Origin: Streptomyces luomodiensis
GTDB lineage: Bacteria; Actinomycetota; Actinomycetes; Streptomycetales; Streptomycetaceae
Length of the DNA stretch: 64,000 nucleotides
Assembly: GCF_031679605.1 (NCBI RefSeq)
Contig: NZ_CP117522.1
Location: 1,426,001-1,490,000 of the forward strand
Reading direction: 5' to 3'
The notes beneath the pieces were generated by a model. The model was not told the origin of the DNA. It was given only the letters and a program-made list of their open reading frames with translations, and made no database searches. Of the stretch, positions 8,604-16,826 are shown piece after piece; position 1 is the first letter of the stretch, and the number at the start of each line of letters is the position of its first letter. The position numbers and the translations under genes are program-made.

Positions 8604-9836
8604 TTATCCGGCGATCTTCTCCAGGTCGGGGACCGCGCTCTCGATCTCCGGCAGCGCCAGCATCTCCAGCCGCGCCCGGCGGGCCGTGGCCCGGATGCCG
8701 TCGTCGGCCAGCACCTCACGGCAGGCGGTGGCGATGCCGTCCGGTGTGGTGTCGGTGATGTGCCGGCCGAGGCCGAGCTCCTGGACCCGCCGTGCGTTGC
8801 CGGGCTGATCGCCGAACTGGGGCAGCACCGCCAGCGGGGTCGCGGTGCGCATCGCTTCGCGGATGCTGTTGAAACCGCCGTGGGTGAGGAACAGGTCCAC
8901 GGATTCCAGCAGCAGGGGCTGCGGCAGCCGGTCGGTGATGTGCACGTGCGCGGGCACCCCGTCGGTGTCCACGGGGATGCCGGAGGTGGAGAGGACGACG
9001 GTGCACCCCTCCAGTTGCGATACGCCCTGGACCATGGCGCGCAGCGTGTCCACCGGGTCCGGCATCGGCATGACCGACGCGGAGGCGTCCTCGCGTGCCT
9101 GGTCGCGGATCATGGGCAACGCGGTGCCGATGGCGGCGAACACCATCGGGCGGTCGGTGGGCAGTTCGGCGACCCAGCGCGGCAGCACGGCACCGCGGTC
9201 CACGTCCACCGTCTGCCGGTAGGCCCAGGACGCCGGCAGGTGCTGGGAGAAGGAGAAGGCCGGCGGTACGTAGTCGATGCGTCCGTGCGGGACGAGTGAC
9301 GCCGGGTCGTCCGAGGTGGCCAGTCCGTGCCGGTCCCGCAGGGCGTTGAGACCCGGCAGCAGCACCGCCGGATCATAGGTGTTGGCGCTCCCGGACGGGG
9401 TGGACAGCTGGGGTATGCCGAGGGTTTCGGCGACGAGGCAGGAGCCGAGGTCCATGCCGTCGCGGAGAATGAGGTCGGGGCGGAAGTCGCGGGCCAGCGG
9501 GAGCACGGCGTCCAGCAGCGTGGAGGCCATCTGGCCGGACAGGACCTTGGTGATGACGCGCACCTGGAACGCCTGCCGCTCCTGGGCCTCCATCCGGTCC
9601 AGGTCCGGCGGACCGTCGGGGCCGGCCTCCTCGGCCAGCGCGGAGCCGAGGAAGGTTCCCGGGTTGAGGTCGTCGAAGCCCGCGGTCACCCGCACATCGT
9701 CGCGTTCGAAGACGGGGGCGAGGGTGGGGGTGGTGACCACCAGCACCTGGTGGCCGGCCGCCGCGAGGGCTCGGGCCAGGGGGAGCTGGGCGCGGCCGTG
9801 GGAGGGGCTGCCGAGCGTGGTGAACAGAACCCGCAA
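8604..9836 (-). CDS. UGT/MGT-like GT1 glycosyltransferase
   Basis: 410 residues with GT-B fold. The N-terminal acceptor domain opens with MRVLFTTLGSPSHGRAQLPLARALAAAGHQV. The C-terminal donor domain has the family signature FLTHGGFNSIREAM followed by P..PQFGDQPGNARRVQELGLG. Relatives glycosylate macrolides, flavonoids and other small molecules with UDP- or TDP-sugars in the cytoplasm. With UDP-glucose 6-dehydrogenase just upstream and a DHA2 exporter downstream, a role in glycosylating and expelling a small molecule (self-resistance or detoxification) is plausible, and UDP-glucuronate a possible donor. Acceptor and donor are not established. Confidence 0.85.
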   Translation of the reverse strand: MRVLFTTLGSPSHGRAQLPLARALAAAGHQVLVVTTPTLAPVFERDDVRVTAGFDDLNPGTFLGSALAEEAGPDGPPDLDRMEAQERQAFQVRVITKVLSGQMASTLLDAVLPLARDFRPDLILRDGMDLGSCLVAETLGIPQLSTPSGSANTYDPAVLLPGLNALRDRHGLATSDDPASLVPHGRIDYVPPAFSFSQHLPASWAYRQTVDVDRGAVLPRWVAELPTDRPMVFAAIGTALPMIRDQAREDASASVMPMPDPVDTLRAMVQGVSQLEGCTVVLSTSGIPVDTDGVPAHVHITDRLPQPLLLESVDLFLTHGGFNSIREAMRTATPLAVLPQFGDQPGNARRVQELGLGRHITDTTPDGIATACREVLADDGIRATARRARLEMLALPEIESAVPDLEKIAG

Positions 9837-9901
9837 CGCAGGGGCCTTTCTGTGGGAAGGGTCTCGGGTCGAGAGGATGGAGCGGGAATTCCCGAAAGTG
9901 G

Positions 9902-11227
9902 TCAGCGCGCCATCGCGGGCGTGCGGCCGATGCCCTCACAGGTCAGTCCGGCGCGGCGCAGCTCGTCCGGGTCCAGCAGGTTGCGGAAGTCGTAGACGAC
10001 CGGGGTCTCCAGCAGTCCGGCGAGGTGCTCCCAGTCGAGGTCGCGGAACTCCGGCCACTCGGTGAGGACCAGGCAGGCGCGCGCTCCCCGCAGGGCTTCC
10101 TCGGGAGTGTCCGCGATCGTGAGCAGATCGCTGAGATCGGGGCGGGTCTCGCTGAGCGCGGGGTCGTAGGCGTGGAGTTCGGCGCCGCGCTCCTTGAGCA
10201 GCCGGGCGATGGCCAGGGCCGGCGAGTCGCGCAGATCGGAGGTGCCCGCCTTGAAGGCCAGGCCCAGCACGGCCAGCCGTACCCCGTGCAGCGAGCCGTC
10301 GCCCGGGGTGCACCCGGCCACCACTCGCTCCACGAGCAGCCGCTGGTGTTCGACGTTGGTCTCGATGGTGGCGCGCAGCAGCGGGAACTCCACGCCCGAC
10401 TCCTGGCAGATCGTCAGCAGGGCGTGGGTGTCCTTGGGCAGGCAGGAGCCACCCCATCCGGGGCCCGGCTTGAGGAAGGCCGAGCCGATGCGGGGGTCGT
10501 GGCCGATACCGGCCAGCACATCGTCCACCTCGGCGCCGAAGTGCTCGCACAGGGTGGCGAGGTTGTTGGCGAAGGAGAGCTTCATGGCCAGGAAGAAGTT
10601 GGCCGCGTACTTGGCGAGTTCGGCGCCCGCGGCGTCGGTGAGCACCAGCGGGGCGTCGAGCCCGGCGTAGAGGTCGGCCACCCGCCGCGCCGCGTCCCGG
10701 TCGGCGGCGCCGACCACGATGCGGTCGGGGTTGAGGAAGTCGCGCACCGCGTAACCCTCGCGGAGGAACTCCGGGTTGCTCACCACGGTCACGTCGGGGC
10801 GGTCCAGCAGGGCCGCGACGCGCTCGGCGGTGCCGACGGGCACGGTGGACTTGTTCACCACCACGCTGCCGTGCGGCAGATCCGTGCGGATCTCGTCCGC
10901 CACGGCCTCGACGGCGGCCAGGTCGGCGGCGCCGCCGACGCCCATCGGGGTCGGCAGGCACAGGAACACCACGTCGGCGTCGGCGACCGCGGCCCGGGTG
11001 TCCTGGACGAACTCCAGCCGCCCGGAGTCCAGTCCCTCCCGGACCAGTTCGGGCAGGCGGGGTTCGAGGATGTCGACCTGTCCGCGGCTCAGCCGTTCGA
11101 CCTTGTTGCGGTCGGTGTCCGCGCACACCACTCGATGGCCGAGCGAGGCCAGGCAGGCGCCGGTGGTCAGTCCGACGTAGCCGGTGCCCACCACGGCGAC
11201 GCGTCGTATCTGCAAGGGGATCACCAC
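9902..11227 (-). CDS. ugd: UDP-glucose 6-dehydrogenase
   Basis: 441 residues. Oxidises UDP-glucose to UDP-glucuronate using two NAD+. N-terminal Rossmann motif VVGTGYVGLTTG (residues 12-23), STVPVGTAE at 127-135, conserved Lys206 and Asn210 in AKYAANFFLAMKLSFANNL, and catalytic Cys262 in GWGGSCLPKD. Full length. The annotated start is GTG 11227; ribosome binding there is weak, so a slightly later start is possible. It begins the minus-strand set with the glycosyltransferase and exporter. Its product could also feed the UDP-glucuronate decarboxylase-type enzyme at 61.5 kb. Confidence 0.93.
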   Translation of the reverse strand: MVIPLQIRRVAVVGTGYVGLTTGACLASLGHRVVCADTDRNKVERLSRGQVDILEPRLPELVREGLDSGRLEFVQDTRAAVADADVVFLCLPTPMGVGGAADLAAVEAVADEIRTDLPHGSVVVNKSTVPVGTAERVAALLDRPDVTVVSNPEFLREGYAVRDFLNPDRIVVGAADRDAARRVADLYAGLDAPLVLTDAAGAELAKYAANFFLAMKLSFANNLATLCEHFGAEVDDVLAGIGHDPRIGSAFLKPGPGWGGSCLPKDTHALLTICQESGVEFPLLRATIETNVEHQRLLVERVVAGCTPGDGSLHGVRLAVLGLAFKAGTSDLRDSPALAIARLLKERGAELHAYDPALSETRPDLSDLLTIADTPEEALRGARACLVLTEWPEFRDLDWEHLAGLLETPVVYDFRNLLDPDELRRAGLTCEGIGRTPAMAR

Positions 11228-11277
11228 TTCTGCTGAGGGGGGTTCAGCGGGTAGCCAAAGTCACCACGCGTTGACAA

Positions 11278-11308
11278 AACATAACGCGTCGGCCCTGATC
11301 TTGGTCAA
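11278..11308 (-). promoter_or_regulatory. Candidate promoter of ugd
   Basis: On the minus strand TTGACC (11308-11303) and TATGTT (11283-11278) are spaced by 19 bases, resembling a sigma-70/HrdB promoter with a slightly long spacer. GTTGAC (11270-11275) and GTCAAC (11304-11309) flank the same stretch as inverted half-sites, a possible site for the divergent TetR protein. Confidence 0.35.
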
Positions 11309-11394
11309 CATGTGATGACAAGAAGGGATGACTTCTGGACATGCGCCACTGAACCGGCAGCATGGAGGGACGGTCCAGGCGGAGGTTACGACAG

Positions 11395-12039
11395 GTGAAC
11401 AGAGCAGATGACGCGCGACGAGGCGATGCCCTCCCCCCGCGTCCCCGCAAATACGACGCGGCGGGCACGCGCACCGCGCTGCTGAGCGCCGCGGCGCTGC
11501 GGTTCGCGCGATACGGCTACGACGGCTGCGGCGTGCGCGACATCGCCAAGGACGCCGGAGTGGACGCCGCCCTGGTCTACCGCTATTTCGGCTCAAAAAA
11601 GGGGCTGTTCGACACCGTGTCGGGAAACACCGCCAGTGTGTTCGAACCATTGCGCCATCTGCCGCTGGACGAGGTGTCGGGGTGGATCTGCGAGCTCGTC
11701 TCCAAGGCGCCCACGGAGGAGCAGGCCCCGCATCCGCTGCTGACCAAGCTGCGCTCCGCCAACCGGGAGGAGAGCCTGGGGCGGCTCCGCGAGGACATCG
11801 CCGAGGTGTTCTCGGAGCGGTTCGCCCGGCGTCTGGGGGGCGAGGACGCCGAGGTGCGGGCGGAGTTGCTGGGGGCGTGGATGATGGGCATCACCCTCAT
11901 GCGCCTGTCCATCCGCTCACCGGCGCTGTCCGCCGCGTCGCACGACACACTGTTGCGCTACCTCCAGGCGGGTCTCGACCCGCTGCTGCACACGTGCTGC
12001 CCCGAGGCCGGCAACGAGGGTGGTGGCGAGGGCCGCTGA
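11395..12039 (+). CDS. TetR/AcrR family regulator
   Basis: 214 residues from GTG 11395, preferred because GGAGG lies 9 bases before it; an in-frame ATG at 11362 has no ribosome binding site. Helix-turn-helix at about residues 20-70: AAALRFARYGYDGCGVRDIAKDAGVDAALVYRYFGSKKGLF. The C-terminal half matches the tetracyclin-repressor-like domains common in actinomycetes. Divergent from ugd, so it probably controls the ugd-glycosyltransferase-exporter set; a drug-like ligand is inferred from that context. Confidence 0.87.
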   Translation: MNRADDARRGDALPPRPRKYDAAGTRTALLSAAALRFARYGYDGCGVRDIAKDAGVDAALVYRYFGSKKGLFDTVSGNTASVFEPLRHLPLDEVSGWICELVSKAPTEEQAPHPLLTKLRSANREESLGRLREDIAEVFSERFARRLGGEDAEVRAELLGAWMMGITLMRLSIRSPALSAASHDTLLRYLQAGLDPLLHTCCPEAGNEGGGEGR

Positions 12040-12088
12040 CCCTCTCCCCGTTCCGGCCCCGGGGCAGCGGAAGCCGGCGTGGCGGCGG

Positions 12089-12961
12089 CTACACGTTGGG
12101 CACGCGCAGCTTGTCCCAGCTGGCCCTGCCGGGAACGCCGTCCGCGTCGTCGCCGGAGTAGCCCAGTTTGCGCTGCCAGGCCGCGTAGGACGTACGGTCC
12201 GCCTCGGTCCACTCGGGGCCCGGCCCCTCCTCGTAGCGTCCGCAGCCCTCGGCCACCAGCCGCTTGCCCATGGCCGTGATGATCTTGCTTTCGCGGCCGG
12301 TACGGAAGAAGCCGGCGCCCGGGAACGGCTCGTAGCCGGCCGGTGGTTGGGGAGCGGGGCCGTCCGGCTTGGCGCCGAGCCGCTTGGCGATGCGGCCGCG
12401 CATGGTGTCCATCGAGAAGCCACGCGGGTCCACCTTGCCCGGCTGCCACTCCAGATGACCGATCACCGAGCGCTCGGTCCAGCCGTGGGCACGGCAGATG
12501 GCCGCGGACACCTTCTCGATCGCCAGCTTCTGCGCCTCCGGCCAGGGGTCCTCGCCATCGCCGAGGTTGACGCACTCGAAACCGTAGAAGTGGCGGTTGC
12601 CGTCGGTGTCGGCCTCGTTGTCACGGGGCAGCGCGGACTCGTTGACGACGGCTTCGAGCACATCGCCGTCGCCGAGCCCCGCGTGGTTGGCGCGGCCGTT
12701 GCCGACCAGGTGGACCGCGCCGGACTTGTCGATGACGCCGTGGCACAGCGGCCCCGGCAGCGAGGAGTGTCCCTCGTAGCACAGCTCCACGGAGGAGGCC
12801 GTGCCCTGGGTGACGGTGTGATGGATCATCACCCCGTTGACCGGGCCCCAGGGGCCCTTGGCGTTGCGGTGGTGAGTGCGCCAGTCGCGGTACTCGTGGA
12901 CGTCCAGTCCCTCGTCGCGCAGCGCCTTGAGCAGACGGTCGGCGGTGAGCGGTGTGGCCAT
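12089..12961 (-). CDS. N-acetylmuramoyl-L-alanine amidase (endolysin-like), eCIS-linked
   Basis: 290 residues. Amidase_2/PGRP domain at about 20-195, a zinc enzyme cutting between N-acetylmuramate and the stem peptide: GVMIHHTV with His47/His48, and GHLEWQPGKVDP with His159 and Asp168 as plausible zinc and catalytic residues. A C-terminal domain (about 212-290; FFRTGRESKIITAMGKRLVAEGC, then WTEADRTSYAAWQRKLGY) resembles the cell-wall-binding module of Streptomyces phage endolysins. No signal peptide. It starts after AAGGAG and lies 78 bases behind the last tail gene on the same strand, so it is probably the final gene of the eCIS operon and could help release particles or breach a wall. Confidence 0.85.
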   Translation of the reverse strand: MATPLTADRLLKALRDEGLDVHEYRDWRTHHRNAKGPWGPVNGVMIHHTVTQGTASSVELCYEGHSSLPGPLCHGVIDKSGAVHLVGNGRANHAGLGDGDVLEAVVNESALPRDNEADTDGNRHFYGFECVNLGDGEDPWPEAQKLAIEKVSAAICRAHGWTERSVIGHLEWQPGKVDPRGFSMDTMRGRIAKRLGAKPDGPAPQPPAGYEPFPGAGFFRTGRESKIITAMGKRLVAEGCGRYEEGPGPEWTEADRTSYAAWQRKLGYSGDDADGVPGRASWDKLRVPNV

Positions 12962-13039
12962 GGTGATGTGCTCCTTAGGGGTGGGGCATGGTGATGTACG
13001 GATGCGCGGGGCGGGGGCTCGATCGGTCCCGCACCGGGC

Positions 13040-14560
13040 CTACGCCTCCTCGGCCCTGGCCTCGGCCTCCGCTTCGGCCTCCGCCGCGAGCGCCGCCGCG
13101 TCCGCTGCCGGGGCGGGCGTGGCCAGCGGCCCGAACACCATCCGCAGATCCAGCTCCGCCTGCTCGGCCGTCACCCACGCCAGTGGCGCGTAGTGCACCT
13201 CGATCCCGGCCGGGGGCTGGAGCAGCGGTGTGCGGGCCGCGTTCACCGGCCACTCCACGGCGCCCGTGGCGGTACGGGCCGGGATCAGCCAGTGGTCCCC
13301 GGCGCGGTAGGTGCCATCGGCGGCGAAGTACACCTCGACCCCGTCCTCCAGCGGCAGCCAGCGGCCCTCCTCGACCCGCAGCGCACCGCGCTTCAGCCGC
13401 GCCGCCGCGCCCTTGCGGGGGCGCCGGGTGCCCTCCCGGTGGTCCCAGCGGCGCAGGAACGGCCGCAGCTCAGGGCGGCGCCCGACCCCCGGCTCCGGCT
13501 CACCGGACAGCCGCACCCGCCGCCCCGGCGGATCGACCTCCTCCACCCGCAGCAGCGGCAGCGGTTCACCACGGCTGGTGGAGGCCGTGTCCGCGAACTC
13601 CACCAGGTCCCCGACGTTCAGATCCAGCTTGTCGTCGCCGCCCAGGGTCGCCAACTCCACCCAGGTGCCGTCCAGTTCGTCGACCGGGAAGACCACCGAG
13701 CCGTTCTCCCGCGACCACTTGAAGGTCGCCTCCCGCGCCGTGCCGCCCTCGTGGATCTCCACCCGGTACAGCTGGTTCTCCGGCCCCCGGTAGCGGGCGT
13801 CCGGCCGCACCGGACAAGGGTCCTGGTCCGCGTGTTCCGGCCGCTCGGCGCGGGCCGCCAGCCGGGACGCGGGCGCCGTCGCCTTCCCCGCCCACGCCTC
13901 GAACGCCTTGCCGACCTGGTCCTTGGTCGCCCCGTCCGGGTTCTCCAGCCCCAGGGCCGAGCCCTCCAGCGGCAGCACCTGCCAGACCACCTTGACCCGC
14001 GCCGCCGTGTCCGGCATCGCCGGGCCGAGGGCCACCTCGCGCAGCGCCGGGTCCTCGGCCGCGGAGACCGACCGCTCCCACACCTTGAGGCAGACCAGGA
14101 ACGGCCGCTGCTCCGGCAGCCGGTCGCCCGGCCGCTCCGGGTCCCGGTAGGCGTCCGGCTGGTCCCAGTAGGTCCAGGTGGCGGGCGGCTCGTCCGGTTC
14201 GGACGCGTCCGCCTCGCCCTCCTTGCCCGGGGCCCCTTCCGGCGCCTCGTCGTCGACCGCGGCGGCGGGCCGCGGCCGGGTCGCGTCGCACAGGATGCCG
14301 TCGACGTAGTAGCGGCCGCCCTCGATGATCAGGTCGTCCAGATCGCGGCTGCCGCCCTTGAAGGTGATGTGGAAACCGGCGTCCGCGGCCGGGCCGCCGT
14401 GCCGCCCGATCAGATCGGCGGCGAGCGTACGGGCCTGGTGGAGCTGGATGGCGGTCTGCTCGTTGGCGTCGGCGTCGAGCTGGACGCGGCCCTGCTGGGC
14501 GACGACCGCGGAGTAGTGCCGCTCGGGCCGGAAGGTGAGCCGGGACAGATCGGCGTACAT
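13040..14560 (-). CDS. eCIS-associated DUF6519 protein
   Basis: 506 residues. The N-terminus (MYADLSRLTFRPERHYSAVVAQQGRVQLDADANEQ) is the signature of DUF6519, a family found with actinobacterial phage-tail-like systems. The rest is strand-rich (for example YRVEIHEGG, TFKWSRENGSVVFPV), with an Ala/Glu-rich tail. The role is unproven; position at the baseplate/fibre end of the operon suggests a structural or accessory baseplate part. 85 bases separate it from the tail-I-like gene upstream. Confidence 0.8.
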   Translation of the reverse strand: MYADLSRLTFRPERHYSAVVAQQGRVQLDADANEQTAIQLHQARTLAADLIGRHGGPAADAGFHITFKGGSRDLDDLIIEGGRYYVDGILCDATRPRPAAAVDDEAPEGAPGKEGEADASEPDEPPATWTYWDQPDAYRDPERPGDRLPEQRPFLVCLKVWERSVSAAEDPALREVALGPAMPDTAARVKVVWQVLPLEGSALGLENPDGATKDQVGKAFEAWAGKATAPASRLAARAERPEHADQDPCPVRPDARYRGPENQLYRVEIHEGGTAREATFKWSRENGSVVFPVDELDGTWVELATLGGDDKLDLNVGDLVEFADTASTSRGEPLPLLRVEEVDPPGRRVRLSGEPEPGVGRRPELRPFLRRWDHREGTRRPRKGAAARLKRGALRVEEGRWLPLEDGVEVYFAADGTYRAGDHWLIPARTATGAVEWPVNAARTPLLQPPAGIEVHYAPLAWVTAEQAELDLRMVFGPLATPAPAADAAALAAEAEAEAEARAEEA

Positions 14561-14645
14561 GGCAGGGGTCCCCCTCGATCAGGTTGGGAAGTCTGGCGGG
14601 CGCGGGCTCAGGCGAGTGGGCCGGGTTCGGCGGTGTCAGGTCGGC

Positions 14646-16826
14646 TCAGGTCACGGCGATGACTCCGGCGTCCGTACCGGCCGGTGTGTACTCCGCGAGC
14701 CGTGCCCGCAGGCTGTCCTCGCGCTGCGGCTGGTACAGGTCGTGGAAGGCGCCCATCTCGGCGCCGTCCTCGGCGCCCCGGCGGATCTCCTCCGCGCATC
14801 CGGCCGCCAGCTGCCCGTACACCGGCGTCCCGTACCGCTCGCCGCTGAACCGCGGCCGCACCCGCCCCGCCTCCTCGGCCCCCACCAGGTCCGGCTGGCA
14901 GCGGTAGCGGCGCGGAGTGCGCGAGCCCGGCGGCACATAGCTGAACCGCAGACACCCGATCCCGCGCCGCGCCACGTGCATCCGCCCGGTGAAGAGGCTG
15001 TTCTCGCCGATCTCGACGGCGTGGGTGTGCACTTCGCCGATGACGGTGGTGCGGTGGGCGTGCAGTACGGCGTGGGCGTGGCGGCAGTCCGGGGCGGCCA
15101 GCGCCGGGCGGTCGTGCCCGGTGGCGTCCAGGATGGAGTCGCGGATGTGCAGGGCGAGCGGGTCGGTGTGCACCTCCTCGCCGATGACCTCGATGGTGCC
15201 GAGGACGCTGTGCTCGATCTGGACGCAGGCGGTGGTGCGCTCCAGGACCAGGCTGGGCTCGTCGGGCGAGCGCGGCGCGCACTCCGGCTCCAGGGACCAG
15301 CCGGGGACGAGTGTGCAGTGGCGCAGCACCAGGGTGCCGACCGGCCCGGTGACGTTGAGGCCGCGCCCCGCGATCAGCAGCCCGTCCAGCACGATGCGCG
15401 GCGCCGCGCCACCGGTGTGCCCGCCGTCCTCCCGCGCCCGGATGTTGAGCGCGTCGGGGCGGTTGCTGTACCAGTCCAGCAGCCGGATCACCGGCCGGGT
15501 CCCCTCGGCGGCGCGCAGTTCGAGCCGGTCGCCGGGGTCCAGGTCGAAGTCCAGCTGCTCCTGGTAGGCGCCGCTGTGGGTGATCTCGATGATGCCCTCG
15601 GGGCCGCATCGCCCGCCCCGCCGGTCGTGCCGCCACTGCCGGTACGCGTCCATGATCCGCTGGTGGGCGCGGCCCGGCCCGACCCGGTAGACCGCCGCGT
15701 CCGGGGCGGTCTCGCGGTCGTCCCGGTCGTACTCCCCGCCGCCCATGTCGTCGGGGTACGCGTAGTGGTAGGTGACCCATACGCCGTGGCGCGGTGCCGT
15801 GCGCGAGCCGAAGGCGATCCGGCCGAGCTCGGGGTCGACGACCACCTGACCGCGCCCCGCCCGGTAGCGCCAGTCCGTCAGATCGGCCACCACGATGTCC
15901 GACGGCGGCACGGGCTCGTCGTGGCCGTCCCGCCGGATGGAAAAGCTCTTACCGGGCCCGTAGTAGTCGAGCAACCGGTCCGCGAGCTGCCTGCGGCGGA
16001 TGGCGGCGGGCACGTTGTCCATGGTGGCGATGTGGGCGGCCGACGGCTCGGGTTCGGGGCGGGTCACCAGCGGGGTGTCGTTGCCGAGGATGGAGAACGT
16101 GTAGAGGTTGCGGGCCCGGTCCACGCAGTACGCGGGCGCGTGCCGCACGCGGTACGGCTTGAGCCGCCACACGAACAGCCCGACCCCGGCCGGGGTATGA
16201 CCGCCCTGCCCGCGCCGGGAGCCCGCGCGCCGTACGTCCACCGAGCGCGCCACCGTCCCGAACGGCCCGCCCGCCAGGTCCAGCGCCGCCCCGTCCCGCA
16301 GATCGGCGAGCCGGCCGCGGGAGAGCCTGCGGAGGTCGGCCGCCGCGCCGCCCGTCCCCCCGTACAGCCTGACCGGCTGGTGGTGTGCGGTGAGCCGGGA
16401 GAACTCCACGGCGCGGGCGGGCCATCCGGCCACCGACACGGACAGCTCCTCCAGCAGCGCGAGCGTGCCCTTGCGCCGCCGGTTGGCGACGGTGGCGGCG
16501 ACGTCCCGGCGCGGTGCCAGCGCCTCGGCCAGCAGCCGTGGCCGGGACGCGTCCGGCGGCCGGCCGTGGCGCAGTCCGGTGACCAGGACCCGCTCGTAGC
16601 CGGGCAGCGGGCGGTAGCCGACCAGATCGCCCAGGTAGGGCAGCACCCATGCGGCGGCGGTCTCCACGAACCAGTCGTCGTAACTTTGCTCGACCCCCTC
16701 GCGTACCCGGTCCACCTGTTCGGCGAGTACGGCGAGCAGGGCGCGCAGGGGCTCGCCCGCCTCCTCGTCCCTGAGGCGGTGCCACTGCGGAAGCAGTTCC
16801 GCCAGCCCGTCCGGCTCCCTGCTCAT
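14646..16826 (-). CDS. eCIS tail protein I-like / beta-helix baseplate protein
   Basis: 726 residues, overlapping the upstream baseplate gene by 4 bases. The N-terminal third (LLPQWHRLRDEEAGEPLRALLAVLAEQVDRVREGVEQ and VLPYLGDLVGY) resembles phage tail protein I, a baseplate wedge/fibre anchor. From about residue 440 the sequence becomes a ladder of short strands (IVLDGLLIAGRGLNVTGPVGTLVLRHCTL, VQIEHSVLGTIEVIGEE, HAVLHAHRTTVIGEVHTHAVEIGENSLF), consistent with a parallel beta-helix like those in tail spikes. It may thus be anchor and fibre in one chain. Confidence 0.75.
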   Translation of the reverse strand: MSREPDGLAELLPQWHRLRDEEAGEPLRALLAVLAEQVDRVREGVEQSYDDWFVETAAAWVLPYLGDLVGYRPLPGYERVLVTGLRHGRPPDASRPRLLAEALAPRRDVAATVANRRRKGTLALLEELSVSVAGWPARAVEFSRLTAHHQPVRLYGGTGGAAADLRRLSRGRLADLRDGAALDLAGGPFGTVARSVDVRRAGSRRGQGGHTPAGVGLFVWRLKPYRVRHAPAYCVDRARNLYTFSILGNDTPLVTRPEPEPSAAHIATMDNVPAAIRRRQLADRLLDYYGPGKSFSIRRDGHDEPVPPSDIVVADLTDWRYRAGRGQVVVDPELGRIAFGSRTAPRHGVWVTYHYAYPDDMGGGEYDRDDRETAPDAAVYRVGPGRAHQRIMDAYRQWRHDRRGGRCGPEGIIEITHSGAYQEQLDFDLDPGDRLELRAAEGTRPVIRLLDWYSNRPDALNIRAREDGGHTGGAAPRIVLDGLLIAGRGLNVTGPVGTLVLRHCTLVPGWSLEPECAPRSPDEPSLVLERTTACVQIEHSVLGTIEVIGEEVHTDPLALHIRDSILDATGHDRPALAAPDCRHAHAVLHAHRTTVIGEVHTHAVEIGENSLFTGRMHVARRGIGCLRFSYVPPGSRTPRRYRCQPDLVGAEEAGRVRPRFSGERYGTPVYGQLAAGCAEEIRRGAEDGAEMGAFHDLYQPQREDSLRARLAEYTPAGTDAGVIAVT

